A stretch of DNA of 64,000 bases from Psilocybe azurescens (Eukaryota > Basidiomycota > Agaricomycetes > Agaricales > Agrocybaceae), in NCBI GenBank assembly GCA_023853785.1, contig JAJIRX010000622.1:930001-994000 (forward strand), in the 5' to 3' direction. The position numbers and the translations under genes were made by a program. This document shows positions 10,654-22,373 of the stretch, in pieces (positions within the stretch are counted from its first letter, which is position 1; the number at the start of each line of letters is the position of its first letter). The notes below the pieces were generated by a model, which did not search any database, was not told where the DNA came from, and worked only from the letters and a program-made list of their open reading frames with translations.

Positions 10654-12738
10654 ACGAGTGAGCAGGCGCCCTAGGTGGAATTTAGCGGCTACCAGGCTGC
10701 ACTTACTGAACTGCTTATTTCGAGCTAGGGCAAGGCTAAAGTATGGTCGCAGCGCCCTCGAATCACGATTGTACATCCACATCTATTCTAAAGAATTCCT
10801 TTTTATTAAAGTAGTTAAATACTGATGACCCCGATGATTTTTTTTTATGTTTTAATCTTATGACATGACATCCTACTTTTTTTTTATGAAAGACTACTAT
10901 CGTGAAGCCTGCAGGAGATTCAAAGCATTTCAAGAATCCATATTTTTTGAGGTCGAGTTCGAGCAACGGAGCAGTTAACCTCAAATATTGCATTCCTAGA
11001 GCTAAAATTTGGCTCGTATATTTTTTATGCATCTCACAGAGTTTGTATTGAGTTTGCACGAACTTTGAACAACGATTAAAGGCAATAGCTGACAATTAGC
11101 ATCTGGATGCATCCCGATGTCATCAAAGATTGTAAAGTTGAAATAGCTTGTTTTGGTTATTCGGTACTGATCATGCTGCATATTTTGGAATAAATATGAG
11201 AGAAAATGGACCAAAAGACTGTCCGTGTGGTCAGAACTGAGAAGGTGCGTTTCGAATCTCACTGTCCGTTTGAAGTAATACCCAGTCGTGGGAATTGAAA
11301 CGGCAAAGCGCTCGGAAGGGAGTCATTCAATCCCTCGACATCTCTAACTCTCATGACCACATCCAAGCTCCATGAGACCCCTTCTCGAGCTAGTACCATC
11401 AGAAGTCCTCGATTCCATCATCGACATGGTGGCCACTGAGGATGAGGTTGACGCTGAAGACCACAGTAATGTCAAGGCGTGCTCACTGACTTGCCGAACT
11501 TTTCTTCCTCGCTGTCGGAAACACATCTTCTACACCATCGAGATTGACACGAAATTCGACCCAGCTGTATTTGACAAGTTCAGTAAACTCATTGAACACT
11601 CACCGTGGGTTGCAGATCATGTCCGCGCGCTACGGGTTGAATGCCACTCTTTGCAGTTAGGCCATCTGGATCAATCCCCGTCACGGCTGCTATCTGCCTT
11701 CGATCGTCTCATGAATTTGCACGCTTTCACTCTCTACTTCATGGACTATTCAAAGGCTGACTGGAAGCAAATACAACCACAGGTTCGATCCAGTCTCCTT
11801 CGTCTCATGCATCTCCCCACCATCGTCTGCCTCAGTATAGGGTTTATAGTAGGGTTCCCCTCTTCAGGGCTTACACCATGCGCAAATCTCAAGTCTCTTG
11901 TATTGGACGAGCTCATACTCGTGGACGACCATGCTGGCAGCTCATCAGATTTACCTACAAAGCCTATAAAACTGGACAGACTTTCCCTTTCCACCTTGTC
12001 TGCCCAAAACTTACTAGCCACTGTGCTAGTGGAAGGCCGCGCGAGTGGCAAGGCGAATTTAGACTTGGGAGAGCTCAAGTCTATTCTATTCAGCTTGGAA
12101 TCGGAAGTCGAACAGTGTCATCATTGGATTCTCAAGTATGCACACCGCCTGCAAATAATCGATCTACGTATATGCTGTATGTATTTAATCCCAATCTTAA
12201 TATCCCTCATGTTTCTCTTAAAACATAAAAAGGATTAAATCAACTTACTTATTCCTATTTAACCTCCTAGATATGCGAACTTCAACATCGAATATCGCTT
12301 CTTTGGTGGTATCCGCCTTGGATTCATTGAGATTTCTCAATATTCATATAGAGATACTCTACACTGATACCCTATATATCCTCTGCGGGGAACTTCAGGT
12401 GATCGCTGGCCGCAATTCTATCGAAGGCTTGACTCTCAACATTAATGTCAACTGGCCTAGTGGCCTTCGTATTCAGAACATGCAATGGGAATTGCTCGAT
12501 AAGCTCTTTCTTGCACCTGGCCACAGGCAGCAATGGCCTTCATTACGGCAAGTCAAACTTGGGGTGTACGTGGATTACCATAACACTTTTCTCGATCTGG
12601 AAGTTCCTGCAGAACACAAGGCCGCATTCGAAGACGCTATGAAAGAGGTCCACGATTCCCAACTGTCCGGACTTTGTTCAAATCAATTCTTTGATTTCAG
12701 ACATTGTTTCAGCTCTGGCCCTGGAAAATACTGGATGG
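9724..12738 (+). repeat. tandem segmental duplication 1, left unit
   Basis: This unit runs from inside an intron of the dioxygenase gene through its 3' exons, the 718 bp spacer and nearly all of the adjacent F-box gene. It is repeated with high identity at 13000-15805. Both units open with the same 20-plus bases starting CACCGCACAACACGC. The identity fades inside the last codons of the F-box gene. Confidence 0.85.
10654..11371. other. spacer between dioxygenase and F-box gene, no gene
   Basis: No coding sequence is supported. The spacer recurs, shortened by several deletions, at 13941-14439 as part of the segmental duplication. It presumably holds the F-box promoter. Confidence 0.6.
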
Positions 12739-12764
12739 CCGCCCTCCTGGATTTAGGAACTTAG
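11372..12764 (+). CDS. F-box-like protein, copy 1
   Basis: Agaricomycete-type F-box family protein. The N-terminus MRPLLELVPSEVLDSIIDMV, followed by KACSLTCRTFLPRCRKHIFY, fits the F-box pattern (LPxExLxxI...LxxCxLVCRxxxxxxR) that binds SKP1 in SCF ubiquitin ligases. The remainder has leucine-rich, irregular repeats such as LRLMHLPTIVCLSIGFIVG and CANLKSLVLDELILVDD that probably bind substrate. One intron (about 12172-12271, GTATGT..CCTAG) splits a tyrosine codon and joins ...IIDLRIC to YMRTSTSNIASLVV; the product is about 430 residues. It lies immediately downstream of the dioxygenase and was duplicated with it. Substrate is unknown. The F-box call rests on the N-terminal pattern only. Confidence 0.75.
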
Positions 12765-12999
12765 AGTGTTGATGAGCACCTCAGCTCTCTGGCCCCAGAA
12801 TTCGCAATTTTTACAGCTTCACAATACTCTGCACCTCCGAGTTTGATGACACACCCAGCAGCTTTGACCAGATTTGCCCCTTTTTCCATAGCTTCACATC
12901 TATTTCCTCAACTCCACAGCTCTCTCATCACTAAAACCTTGGGATGCTAGCATCATTTTGCGCTATTTTTAGCACAAAAAAATCAGAATTTGCTGATGT

Positions 13000-15805
13000 C
13001 ACCGCACAACACGCTAACCACCATCCCATCCCACCCCTCCTCTCTCTCCCACCTCTTCCCTCCTACACCACACACCTTCACATCTCATCATCCCATTCCA
13101 TCCCACCCCACCCACACATACTGACCCCTGTGGCCTCCAGCTCTTCCACCTCTCACACACCTCCGGCTCCGGTGGAGCAACACTGCTCGTCGACGGCTTC
13201 TACGCCGCCTCCCTCATGAAGGAACTGCATCCCGACGCCTACGCGCTCCTCTCCTCCATCCCCGTCCCCGCGCACGCCGCGGGTGACCCGGCGGCGCTGT
13301 AGACCCGGTGCCCGCCATTGGGCTATCCGGTGCTCGTGCACGATAGGGCGACGGGCGAGATTATCCAGGTGCGCTGGAATAATGATGATCGGAGCGTGAT
13401 GAGGGGCTGAGGCCGGAATTGGTGGAGAAATGGTGCGTTTGCTTTGTTGTTGGTCTTCTTTCTTTTCTTCTTTTATTTTATTTTGGGAAATTGTTCCGTC
13501 GTTTATTCATTTGAAATGCAGGTATGATGCGATCAGGCTATGGAATAAATGCCTGACGAGCGCAGACTCCGAGTTCTGGGTGCAGCTCCAGCCAAGCACA
13601 GCAGTTGGTGCGTTATTTCGCCGTAAACTTCTCGCCTCATGCTCATTCATACCACCCTCCATCCCTAACAGTGATCGACAACCACCGCGTGCTGCACGGG
13701 CGCTCCGTGTTCACGGGGAAGCGGCGGATGTGTGGGGCATACATCGGCGTCGACGAGTATCGCTCGAAGCTCGCTGTGCTCGGCGAGCAGTTCTCTTCTT
13801 CCTCCTCCCCTTCCTCTTCATGTGCTTCGACGACTTCAAGCACAAGCTCTTCCGATTCCGAATCACCTAGTCTCACCAGGGAGGTGGATCCTGCGGTTAT
13901 GGGAGTTATCGACAGAGATGTGTGGAACCCCGCGCTCTAAACGAATGAGCAGGCGCCCTAGGTGGAATTTAGCGGCTACCAGGCTACACTGAGCTGCTTA
14001 TTTTGAGCCAAAGCAAAGGTCGCGGCGCCCTCGAATGATGATTGCACATCCACATCTATTCTAAAGAATTTCTTTTTATTAAGTACTTAAATACTGATGA
14101 CCGATGATTTTTTTTTATGTTTTAATCTTATGACATGACATCCGACTTTTTATGAAAGACTACTCTTGTGAAGCCTACAGGAGATTCAAAGATTGTAAAG
14201 TTAAAATATCTGGTTTTTGGACATTCGGTACTGATCATGCTGCAGAATTTGGAATAATTATAAGAGAAAATGGACCAAAGAGACCCTCGTTGTGGTCAGA
14301 ACTGAGAAGGTGCGTTTCGAATCTCACTCCGTTTGATGTGATAGTATGACCCTAAGGGTCGTGGGAATTGAAACGGCGAGCGCTCAGGAGTCATTCAACT
14401 CTTCTACACCTCTAACTCTCATGACCACATCCAAGCTCCATGAGACCCCTTCTCGAGCTAGTACCACTAGAAGTCCTCGATTCCATCATCGACATGGTGG
14501 CCACTGAGGATGAGGTTGACGCTGAAGACTACAGTAACGTCAAGGCGTGCTCACTGACTTGCCGAACTTTTCTTCCTCGCTGTCGGAAACACATCTTCTA
14601 CACCATCGAGATCGACACGAAATTCGACCCAGCTGTATTTGACAAGTTCAGTAAACTCATTGAACACTCACCGTGGGTTGCAGATCATGTCCGCGCGCTA
14701 CGGGTTGAATGCCCGCCTTTGCAGTTAGGCCATCTGGATCAATCCCCGTCACGGCTGCTATCTGCCTTCGATCGTCTCATGAATTTGCACGCTTTCTCTC
14801 TCTACCTCATGGACTATTCCAAGGCTGACTGGACGCAAATACAACCACAGGTTCGATCCAGTCTCCTTCGTCTCATGCATCTCCCCAGCATCGTCTGCCT
14901 CAGTATAGGGTTTATAGTAGGGTTCCCCTCTTCAGAGTTTACCCCATGCGCAAATCTCAAGTCCCTTGTATTGGACGAACTCATACTCGTGGATGACCAT
15001 GCTGGCAGTCCATCAGATATACCTACAAAGCCTATAAAATTGGACAGACTTCTCCTTTCCACCTTATCTGCCCAAAACTTTCTAGCCACTGTGCTAGTGG
15101 AAGGCCGAGCGAGTGGCAAGGCGAAATTAGACTTGGGAGAGCTCAAGTCTATTCTACTCAGCCTGGACTCGCACGTCGAAGAGTGTCATCATCAAATTCT
15201 CAAGTATGCACACCGCCTGCAAACAATTGATCTATGTATGGCCTGTATGTATTTAATCTCAATCTTAATTCCCCCATGTTTCTCTTAAAACATAAAAAGG
15301 ATTAAATCAACTTACTTATTCCTATTTAACCTCCTAGATATGCGAACTTCAACATCGAATATCGCTTCTTTGGTGGTATCCGCCTTGGATTCATTGAGAT
15401 TTCTCAATATTCATATAGAGACACTCTACACTCATACACTATATATCCTCTGCGGGGAACTTCAGAAGATTGCTGGCCGCAATTCTATTGAAGGCTTGAC
15501 TCTCAACATTAATGTCAACTGGCCTAGTGTCCCTCGTATTCAGAGCATGCAATGGGAACTGCTCGATAAGCTCTTTCTTGCACCTGGCCACAGGCAGCAA
15601 TGGCCCTCATTACGGCGAGTCGACCTTGGGGTGTATGTGGATTACCATAACACTTTTCTCGATCTGGAAGTTCCTGCAGAACACAAGGTCGTATTCGAAG
15701 ACGCTATGAAAGAGGTCCACGATTCCCAACTGTCCGGACTTCGTTCAAACGAATTCTTCGATTTCAGACATTGTTTCAGCTCCGATCATGGAGAATATTG
15801 GGTAA
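13000..15805 (+). repeat. tandem segmental duplication 1, right unit
   Basis: Second copy of the 9724-12738 segment. It begins in the middle of a dioxygenase intron, so it carries only the 3' part of that gene, plus the spacer and a full F-box copy. The junction with the left unit lies in the 12740-13000 spacer, which shows no gene. Confidence 0.85.
13121..13940 (+). pseudogene. truncated trimethyllysine dioxygenase copy
   Basis: Duplicate of the last exons of the gene at 8616-10653, beginning at TDPCGLQLF. It lacks the whole N-terminal half, including the iron-binding HTD. The splice acceptor before its first exon has lost its AG (CACACAG in copy 1, CACACATA here). A TAG stop sits at 13300-13302 where copy 1 has TAC, and a G run at 13403-13406 is one base short, breaking the frame after SVMRG. 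The last exon, including VLHGRSVFTGKRRM, is intact and has gained a serine-rich insert. It cannot encode a working oxygenase; it is a passenger of the duplication. Confidence 0.9.
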
Positions 15806-15822
15806 ACGTCCCCTGGCTTTAG
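14440..15822 (+). CDS. F-box-like protein, copy 2
   Basis: Tandem duplicate of the gene at 11372-12764, with a small number of amino-acid changes along the two exons. It starts MRPLLELVPLEVLDSIIDMV and has the same intron with the same CCTAG acceptor before YMRTSTSNIASLVV. The C-terminus differs from copy 1 after FRHCFSS (here ...EYWVNVPWL), showing where the duplicated segment ends. The frame is open throughout both exons, so it may be functional. Confidence 0.75.
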
Positions 15823-16239
15823 AAACTTAGAATATCTTCCAGAATTTCTTTTTTTGAGTCCCCCTCTGGTAATGCCAATACCAGAGAAGTTGACCTTCTG
15901 ATTGCGGATGCTGTTAGCAGAGATTTGTGAATTCCGCTCTTTTAAGTGTTTATGTGGATTTTTGTGGCTGGAATGAATTAGAGTATGGTTACAGTGCCCA
16001 CGATTATCGATCTACTTACTACAGTAATTACATATCCAAGACTCGACCTGGAGCTCACTCTGCACCATCGCGCCAAAAGACTTATACTTTCAAGTTCTAT
16101 ACACCTAAAGAATGTTTTAAACAGTTAAACCATTGATCACCCGCTGGTAATTTTTTTTTATGTTTTAAACCTTGACCTCTGTAAAAGACAGTGCGAAAAA
16201 GCGATTGGGTACAAGCGAAAATAAAATTTCTACTGCTCT

Positions 16240-17220
16240 TGGAGATACCTGTATGGATTTGTGTGTGATTGATCATAGAACATATAGTAATCTGAGGCGT
16301 CGGCGCTGAAAGAAAATCCGAAATCAAAGGATTTGTTTGAACAAAGTCTGGACAACTGGGAGTCGCGGAACTCTTTCATAGCATCTTTGAATCCGACCAT
16401 GTATTCGACAGGGTCTTCTGGACAGTATTTTATGTACACCCCAAGGTCAACTCTCCGTAATGAGGGCCATTCCGTGCCAGGTGCGCTGAGAAGGACCTTA
16501 TCGAGTAAATCTCACGACATGTCCTGGACACGAGCGCAGCAGGGCGCCAGTCAATAATAAGGTTTAGAGTCAAGCCTCCGATTGAATTGTGGTCAGCGAT
16601 CATTCGAAGTTCCCCGTAGAGGACAGATAAGGCGTTGGCGTAGACGGTCTCTATGTGAAGTTGTGAAATCTCAATGAACCTATGGAGACCGTCAGAGAAG
16701 CGATTCTTAATTTTGAAGTGTGCATATCTAGAAGGAATAAGTGAATTGATTTCATGTTTCTTATTTTCAGCAAGTGAAAGAATAAAATATACAACATACA
16801 GTGCAGATCAATTGTTTGCACACGGTGTGCATACTTGATATTTGATGATGGAACGTTCAACTGCTCAGTCCAAACTGTTGGGCAGACCCTGCGGTGAGAT
16901 AAAGTATCCAAAATTATAGGCTCGGTATCTCTGAAGGGGAGCCATCATAGTCCTCTTTAGCACGGTCTCCTCCAATGCAAGGGACTTGAGATTTGCGCAC
17001 GGGGCAAGGTCTGAAGAGAGGTGCCCTACTATATACCCTATACTGAGGCAGGCAATGCTGGGAAGATGCATGAGACGAAGGAGGATAGATCGAGCAGACG
17101 GCTCTATTTGGGTCCAGACAGTCAGTCCGAGTTCGAAGTCCATGATGTAGAGGTCAAATTCGTGAGACGATCGAAGGATCGAAGGCAGATGGCGACGGGG
17201 ATTGGTCCGGAGGGCTAGGG
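16240..17220 (-). pseudogene. decayed F-box-family copy 3, inverted
   Basis: Fragments of the same family lie on the minus strand in shifting frames. TVWTQIEPSARSILLRLMHL and CANLKSLALEE (17143-16970) match the middle of copies 1 and 2. IKYAHRVQTIDLHC (about 16840-16800) matches the end of their exon 1, and FKDAMKEFRDSQLSRLCSN (about 16400-16330) matches near the C-terminus. The F-box end is missing and several frames are broken. Inverted relative to copies 1 and 2. Confidence 0.75.
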
Positions 17221-17730
17221 GATCTCATAGAGCTTAGAAGTAACTTGGAAGGTAAGGAACGTCAAAGGAACGTTAGAGACTCTGAGATGATGTAGTTTTC
17301 GACTTGAAATTTAAAGCTCCGATAGGTAATTGCTATTATGACACGAGTGTTCCAGTTCGACACTTCTAGGACCCAACCAGGATCTGCTCAAAATCTGTTT
17401 AAAACGCCTCTAATTCATGTAATTCATGGATGAGAGACAGTTCACAAGATGAAAGGAGGTGAGCGAAATTCTGAATGCATATTTCATGCTGTCCACCCTT
17501 AGATTTCAGTACAATTGCTCAAACTAAATTTGCATGGTATGGGTCCGCTGGTTGTCTATTGGCATCTCCACCAATCCAAATGCGAAGAATTTTCTACACT
17601 ACATATGTATACGTGCTCAGCAGAAATACCAATAGGATGTTGCACTTTGTGCATATTTGCCAATCATATGCCTAAGTAATCGTAGTGTTCTGTAGCATCG
17701 GGTGTAAACCAATAACTGAATTTGAAGCGT
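17221..17730. other. intergenic, no gene seen
   Basis: About 500 bp between two F-box relics on the minus strand. Neither strand shows a frame I can relate to a family. Confidence 0.5.
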
Positions 17731-18441
17731 TCATTTGATAAAAGAACACTCTGTCGCCGGGTCCAGACCAAAAGAAAGATCCTTGAGTTCTCGAAAGTCA
17801 AATATCGGTTTGCCACTCGTGTGCCCTTTCCTGAGAATATTAACCATATTTTGGGCAGACGAGGCGTTGAGGTGAAGTCTGTTCGATTTTATAGCCTTGG
17901 TGAGTTCACAATCCTCTTTAAATCCAGCATAATCCATCAAAAGCATGTCGAGATTTGTGCACGGTGTCAAATCGGAAGGAAGGATCCCATCTACGTTCCC
18001 AAAACAGAGACATGAGATGGTGGGGAGATGCATGAGACGGAGGAGGGCAGATCGCACGTTTGGTTGTATTTCCATCCACGAGGGTTTTTGAAAGGCATTC
18101 ACTGTGAGGTAGACTCCCAGGGCATGTAAATTCGTGATATGATCAAAGGCAGATAATGAAGTTTGGCTCAGAGAAACCACCTCAACGGATAAAATTAATA
18201 CGCGGATGTGACGTGCAATCCATGGCGAGTATTCGATAAGCTTAACAAACTTATCAAGCTTTCCCCCGGCATCGACAATATGAATCCAGAAGAAGATATG
18301 TTTCCGACAGCGAGGAAGAAAGGTCTGGCACGTCAGTGAGCACGCCTTGATGTTACTGTGGTGTTCTTCATCCTCATTGGCCACCATGTCGATTATGGTA
18401 TCGACGACCTCTAGTGGTACTAGCTCGAGAAGGGGTTTCAT
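17731..18441 (-). pseudogene. F-box-like copy 4, C-terminally truncated
   Basis: The N-terminal 236 residues of the same F-box family, open from MKPLLELVPLEVVDTIIDMV through KACSLTCQTFLPRCRKHIFF and LLRLMHLPTISCLCFGNVDG to GLDPATECSFIK. It is clearly more diverged than copies 1 and 2, with a shorter acidic stretch after the F-box. The second half of the protein is absent downstream. It could be a short expressed F-box protein, but truncation relative to the paralogues makes a relic more likely. Confidence 0.6.
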
Positions 18442-18816
18442 AGAGCTTAGATGGCAATTCTGATCATGAGAGTTAGAGATGTAGTAGTAAGGGTCAAAGT
18501 AATTTCGACAAGATTTCGACTTGAGTTAATGTTCGAATGCTCAACGTTCAACTTGAAGCGCTTACTGGCCGCAGCGCTCAAGTCAACGATCAACGGTACA
18601 ACTTTCGGCACCGAAATATTACCACGCCCGTTTTTCGCACATTCCAAAAGATACGATGTGCGTTGCGGCCTTCAGTTCAAAGACCTCAGGTCGCGTTGAG
18701 TCTAGAAAAACAATGAAACTTTTTCTATAATATACAGCATGATTAAACAAAATTCAATGAAAGATATCGCAGGATACTTTTTTTATACGTTCCTCTCTTC
18801 CTCCAAATCACCAAAA

Positions 18817-21106
18817 TCAGGCAGCAGGGGCGGCCTCCGCCTCCGCCTTGATTTCCTTCAAAATATACCCCTCCAAGCCTCCACACAACCACAGCTCCTG
18901 CACACTCGCGCCAACAGGCTTCACAGCATACACCTTCTCCTCAGCGCCGACTCCGCCGACGACGACGACCTTCCCATCCTCCATCCCCACGCGCACACTC
19001 AAGCCCTTATCCACCGTCAGCTCGCCGTCCTTGCCCCCGGCGCCGCGCTTCCCGTCCTTCGCGTACGCCTCGGTGAGGTCGCGCACGAGCGCCGGGCACT
19101 CGAGGCACACCAGCCCGTTGTTGATCGCGTTCCGCTTGAAGATGTCGCCGAACGAGCCCGCAATGACGAGCGGGACGCCCGCGGCTTTCAGCGCGGTCGC
19201 AGCCTGCTCGCGCGAGGAGCCTGTGCCGAAGTTGTACCCTGCGACGAGGACGACGCCCGCTTTGCCTTTGCCTTGGTCTTTGCCTTCAGTCAGAGCGGAG
19301 AGGGGGGTTTGCTTTCAAGATCCGTCACAAGTGAGGCGACGAGTGGCGCGAATCCAGGATCGTAGTTCTCCATGACGACCTCTGCCTGCCTCGCAAGCGT
19401 GATATCGTCCTGGTACGTATACTTACCCGGGTAAATCCCGTCCGTATTCAGATTATCCTGCGGCGCGAACAACAGAGGCCCCGCGAAATGCGCCGGGAAC
19501 TCTGGGAGTAAGGGCTCTTTGCTACAGACCCGTCCATGGCAGCTTTCTCCTTCACGGCATCCTCAACGATGGAGAAGGTGGGAGCGCCGATGGGCGGCAA
19601 CGCAGCCTCGCTCAATGAATCTGGCCCACAGATGTATCCCTTGATGGCACTGGCAGCGACAACCGCTGGACTCGCCAAATAAGCCTGCGCGTTGGGGTGT
19701 CCCATCCGCCCCTTATAATTCCTATTCGTCGCGCTGATCCCCGTCTCGCCGTCCTCCAACAGTCCGACGCCCAGGCCTATGCAGGGTCCGCACCCCGCAG
19801 GGAGCGTCTTCGCGCCGGCAAGGATGAGCGTGTCCCAGTCGCCCAACTGCTCGGACTCGAGCTGCACCACCGACGACGCAGCAGCGATGTAAAACTCGAC
19901 GCCGGGCGCGACGGTGTGGCCCTTCATCACAGCGGCCGCCGCTGCGATGTCAGACACGCGCGAGTTGGTGCAGCTGACGAGGTACGCCTTTTGGATCGGG
20001 ATGTGTTTGTTCTCGAGGACTGGTAGGGGAGTGGACACTTTGACGCTGTTAGGCCCGGAGACGTGCGGTACGAGAGTGGAGAGGTCGAACACGAGATGCG
20101 ATGCGTATTCGGCTCCTGGATCCGATTTCAAGATATTCGCCCGAAGAGCCTGCAGCCGTTCGTCGTTTATCCGAGGATGCGTAGGAGGTGGGGGATCCCA
20201 GCGGACGTAGAGAATGTCCTCAGTTCCAGTTTGCGGAGCACACCGTCGTACCATTTAAGTAGAGTCTCGTCGACGGGGAAGACACCCGCTAGAGCACCCC
20301 ATTCCGTCGTCATGTTCGCGATGGTCAACCGGTCATCCACAGCCAGAGCAGCCACACCCTCGCCAGTGAACTCCAAAGCCGCGTTTAGTACCTCGTCCTT
20401 GTTGAATGATCCACACAGAGCCACGATGACGTCCTTCCCTGTAACACCAGCCGCCAGCCGGCCTTTAAGCTCGACTTTGATCATCCGAGGGACCTGCCAC
20501 CAAGTCTTGCCCGTCGCCCAAAGGGCTGCCGCGTCCGTGCGTACAATCGGCGTGCCTACGCACCCGACACCACCGTACATGTTGCTGTGGCTGTCGCTCG
20601 CCACCGTCAAGGTCTGCGGGAAAGCATATCCTTCCTCCACTAGAACTTGATGCCCGATACCCCGCCCTGCGGTAGAAGTCGACTCCGTGCGTGCGCGCGA
20701 AGCCCTCGATCATGGTATACTTTGAGAGATTCTTGGTTGACCGATTCTGGACGTCGTGGTCGAGAGTGAACACGGGCTGTTTGGGGTTGTGAATGCGTGT
20801 TGCCCCTATAGATTTGAACCTGAACAAAATTTATCTCGTTAGAGCAATGAGCATAACTCCAGAGCTAGTAAATGTACTTGGAGACTACAGGTCCTGTGTT
20901 ATCGTGGGTCATAACATGTTCAGGACGAATCATTACATAGTCTCCAGCCTTAACCTTTTGCCCTCCGGGAGACCTACAGCGTACTTTTGCACGACCTTTT
21001 CAATTATAGTTTGAGGAGTGGTAGGCTGGTCACTGGCTATCGTAGCCAGGAACCTCCTTGAGGCACCACGGCCATACTGACGGACCCACGAGGAGGGTGG
21101 CCGCAT
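18817..21106 (-). CDS. LYS4: homoaconitase, mitochondrial
   Basis: Homoaconitate hydratase of the fungal alpha-aminoadipate lysine pathway, a 4Fe-4S aconitase-family enzyme of mitochondria. Order: presequence [88 protein letters not shown] and [19 protein letters not shown] (cluster cysteines); [13 protein letters not shown]; then the swivel domain with [20 protein letters not shown] and [14 protein letters not shown]. One intron splits the lysine codon after GPVVS. I find five frame breaks: T4 at 20956-20959, about 20669-20673, G5 at 20190-20194, about 19511-19530, and 19302-19310. Protein conservation resumes at once after each, so the sequence probably has errors and the gene works. If all are real, it would be a recent pseudogene and the strain a lysine auxotroph unless another copy exists. 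Confidence 0.9.
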
Positions 21107-21366
21107 AATGAAGTGATACGCTGGGGTATCGGGATTCGGAGAAAGTGAAGGTGAGTATTGCGCGAAATATGATTTGCGCGATTTTTTGGTGTGCTGCCGC
21201 CGGCTTGTTTTCGATCAACTTCTATTCCAAACATACACGGCCCGAGCGACGATTCATTGAGGAGGCAGTAAGGCTGAGAGTGGTTTAAATTCAATGGGAA
21301 GGGATTGCAATCTATACTACGTGGTCTGATACAGGAATTGTACATATAGGAATAAAAAAATGGAAA

Positions 21367-22239
21367 TCATGCACCAACAGCATCCAATGCCACAGCATTC
21401 GGAACGGGATTGAGAGGCTGCTTACTGAGCATAGCCGCCTTGACTGACTCCTTCTCTACGATTGCTTTCTCCTTCTCCTTAGCGTCTTCAGCGGCAGCGG
21501 CATCTGCAGGTGGATGCGATAGTTTGGCCTTCTTTTTCTTCTTTGAAAGAGCAGCAGATACAGCGTTCTTGACGCTATCCTTAAGCTCCTGGCTCTTCTC
21601 AAGATATTCGGTATCGTCGAAGCGATGCTTTTTCCCAGCGAGGACTTCAGCGGGAGCGTCCGGGTCGGATGGTTTGGACGAGGAGGAGGAGGAGGAGGAG
21701 GGGTCGATGCCGAGCTTGCGTTCGAGGCTCTCCAGTTTCGCTTTTTGAGCCTCGGCCTTGGCTGCGAGTCGGGCGGGCTCAAGTTCGATGTAATCCGCCA
21801 ATCTAAAGCAAAAGTTAGATCAACGATATGTGAACATTAAAAAATGTACGCACTTCTTGGCCTCCTTGATGGTGCTCAGCCTTCGTCCGCTGAGGTCACG
21901 ACACGAATCGTTGTTGCTCGTCTTTTGGCTGCTCATCCGGCCTCCAGCGGCCCTCAGCTGACTTCCAAAGCCTCCCTTCCCACCAAGGACTCGAGGCGAG
22001 AGCCTGAGTGTGATAAGTGCATCAGATGCATCGAGTGATTTGAGGTCCGAGACGAGTGAGTTGGTAGGCGGAACTTGACCCGAATGTGTCGAGAAAAGGA
22101 GGGATTTCGTTAGGGAAGCAGGAAAAGAAGGGTATCTCTCAAGAATTAAAGAGAATAAGTCTGATACTTGAGCTGTTTCAGGGACAGAGAGGGTGAGAGT
22201 CTGGAAAGGCGCAAAGGCCTGGATGAGGACGCTGTTCAT
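21367..22239 (-). CDS. SDE2: SDE2-type splicing / genome-maintenance protein
   Basis: Recognised by the conserved Sde2 block RVLGGKGGFGSQLRAAGGRM, preceded by a ubiquitin-like fold (MNSVLIQAFAPFQTL to LITLRLSP). In known Sde2 proteins the ubiquitin-like part is cut off after the GG of GGKGG, and the freed C-terminal half joins the spliceosome to promote excision of certain introns. Here one intron (about 21803-21853) follows SGRRLSTIKEAKK. The second exon begins LADYIELEPARLAAKAE and continues as a charged, Ser- and Lys-rich tail ending NAVALDAVGA. The start codon is 134 bp from the divergent DUF1295 start. The first ~150 bp of this gene were copied into the tandem duplication downstream. Confidence 0.9.
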
Positions 22240-22373
22240 TGTTGAGGTTGAGTGCAAAGAGCAATGTAGCTTAGTCAGCGTCGATCTGCTCCCGTTATGG
22301 CTGCTGCGATCGTGGGGAAATGAACATAAGGCATTCAATATCCAGGCGGCAGTTGCTCTTGCCTCCCACTCCC
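22240..22373. promoter_or_regulatory. bidirectional SDE2 / DUF1295 promoter
   Basis: Only 134 bp separate the two divergent start codons, so the two genes must share this promoter region. It is duplicated almost unchanged at 25329-25459, where the SDE2 side now leads only to a broken fragment. Confidence 0.55.

Noticed and set aside
18739..19365. 208-codon plus-strand frame, and others antisense to LYS4
   Set aside because: These are shadows of a GC-rich conserved gene on the minus strand. They have no motifs of their own.
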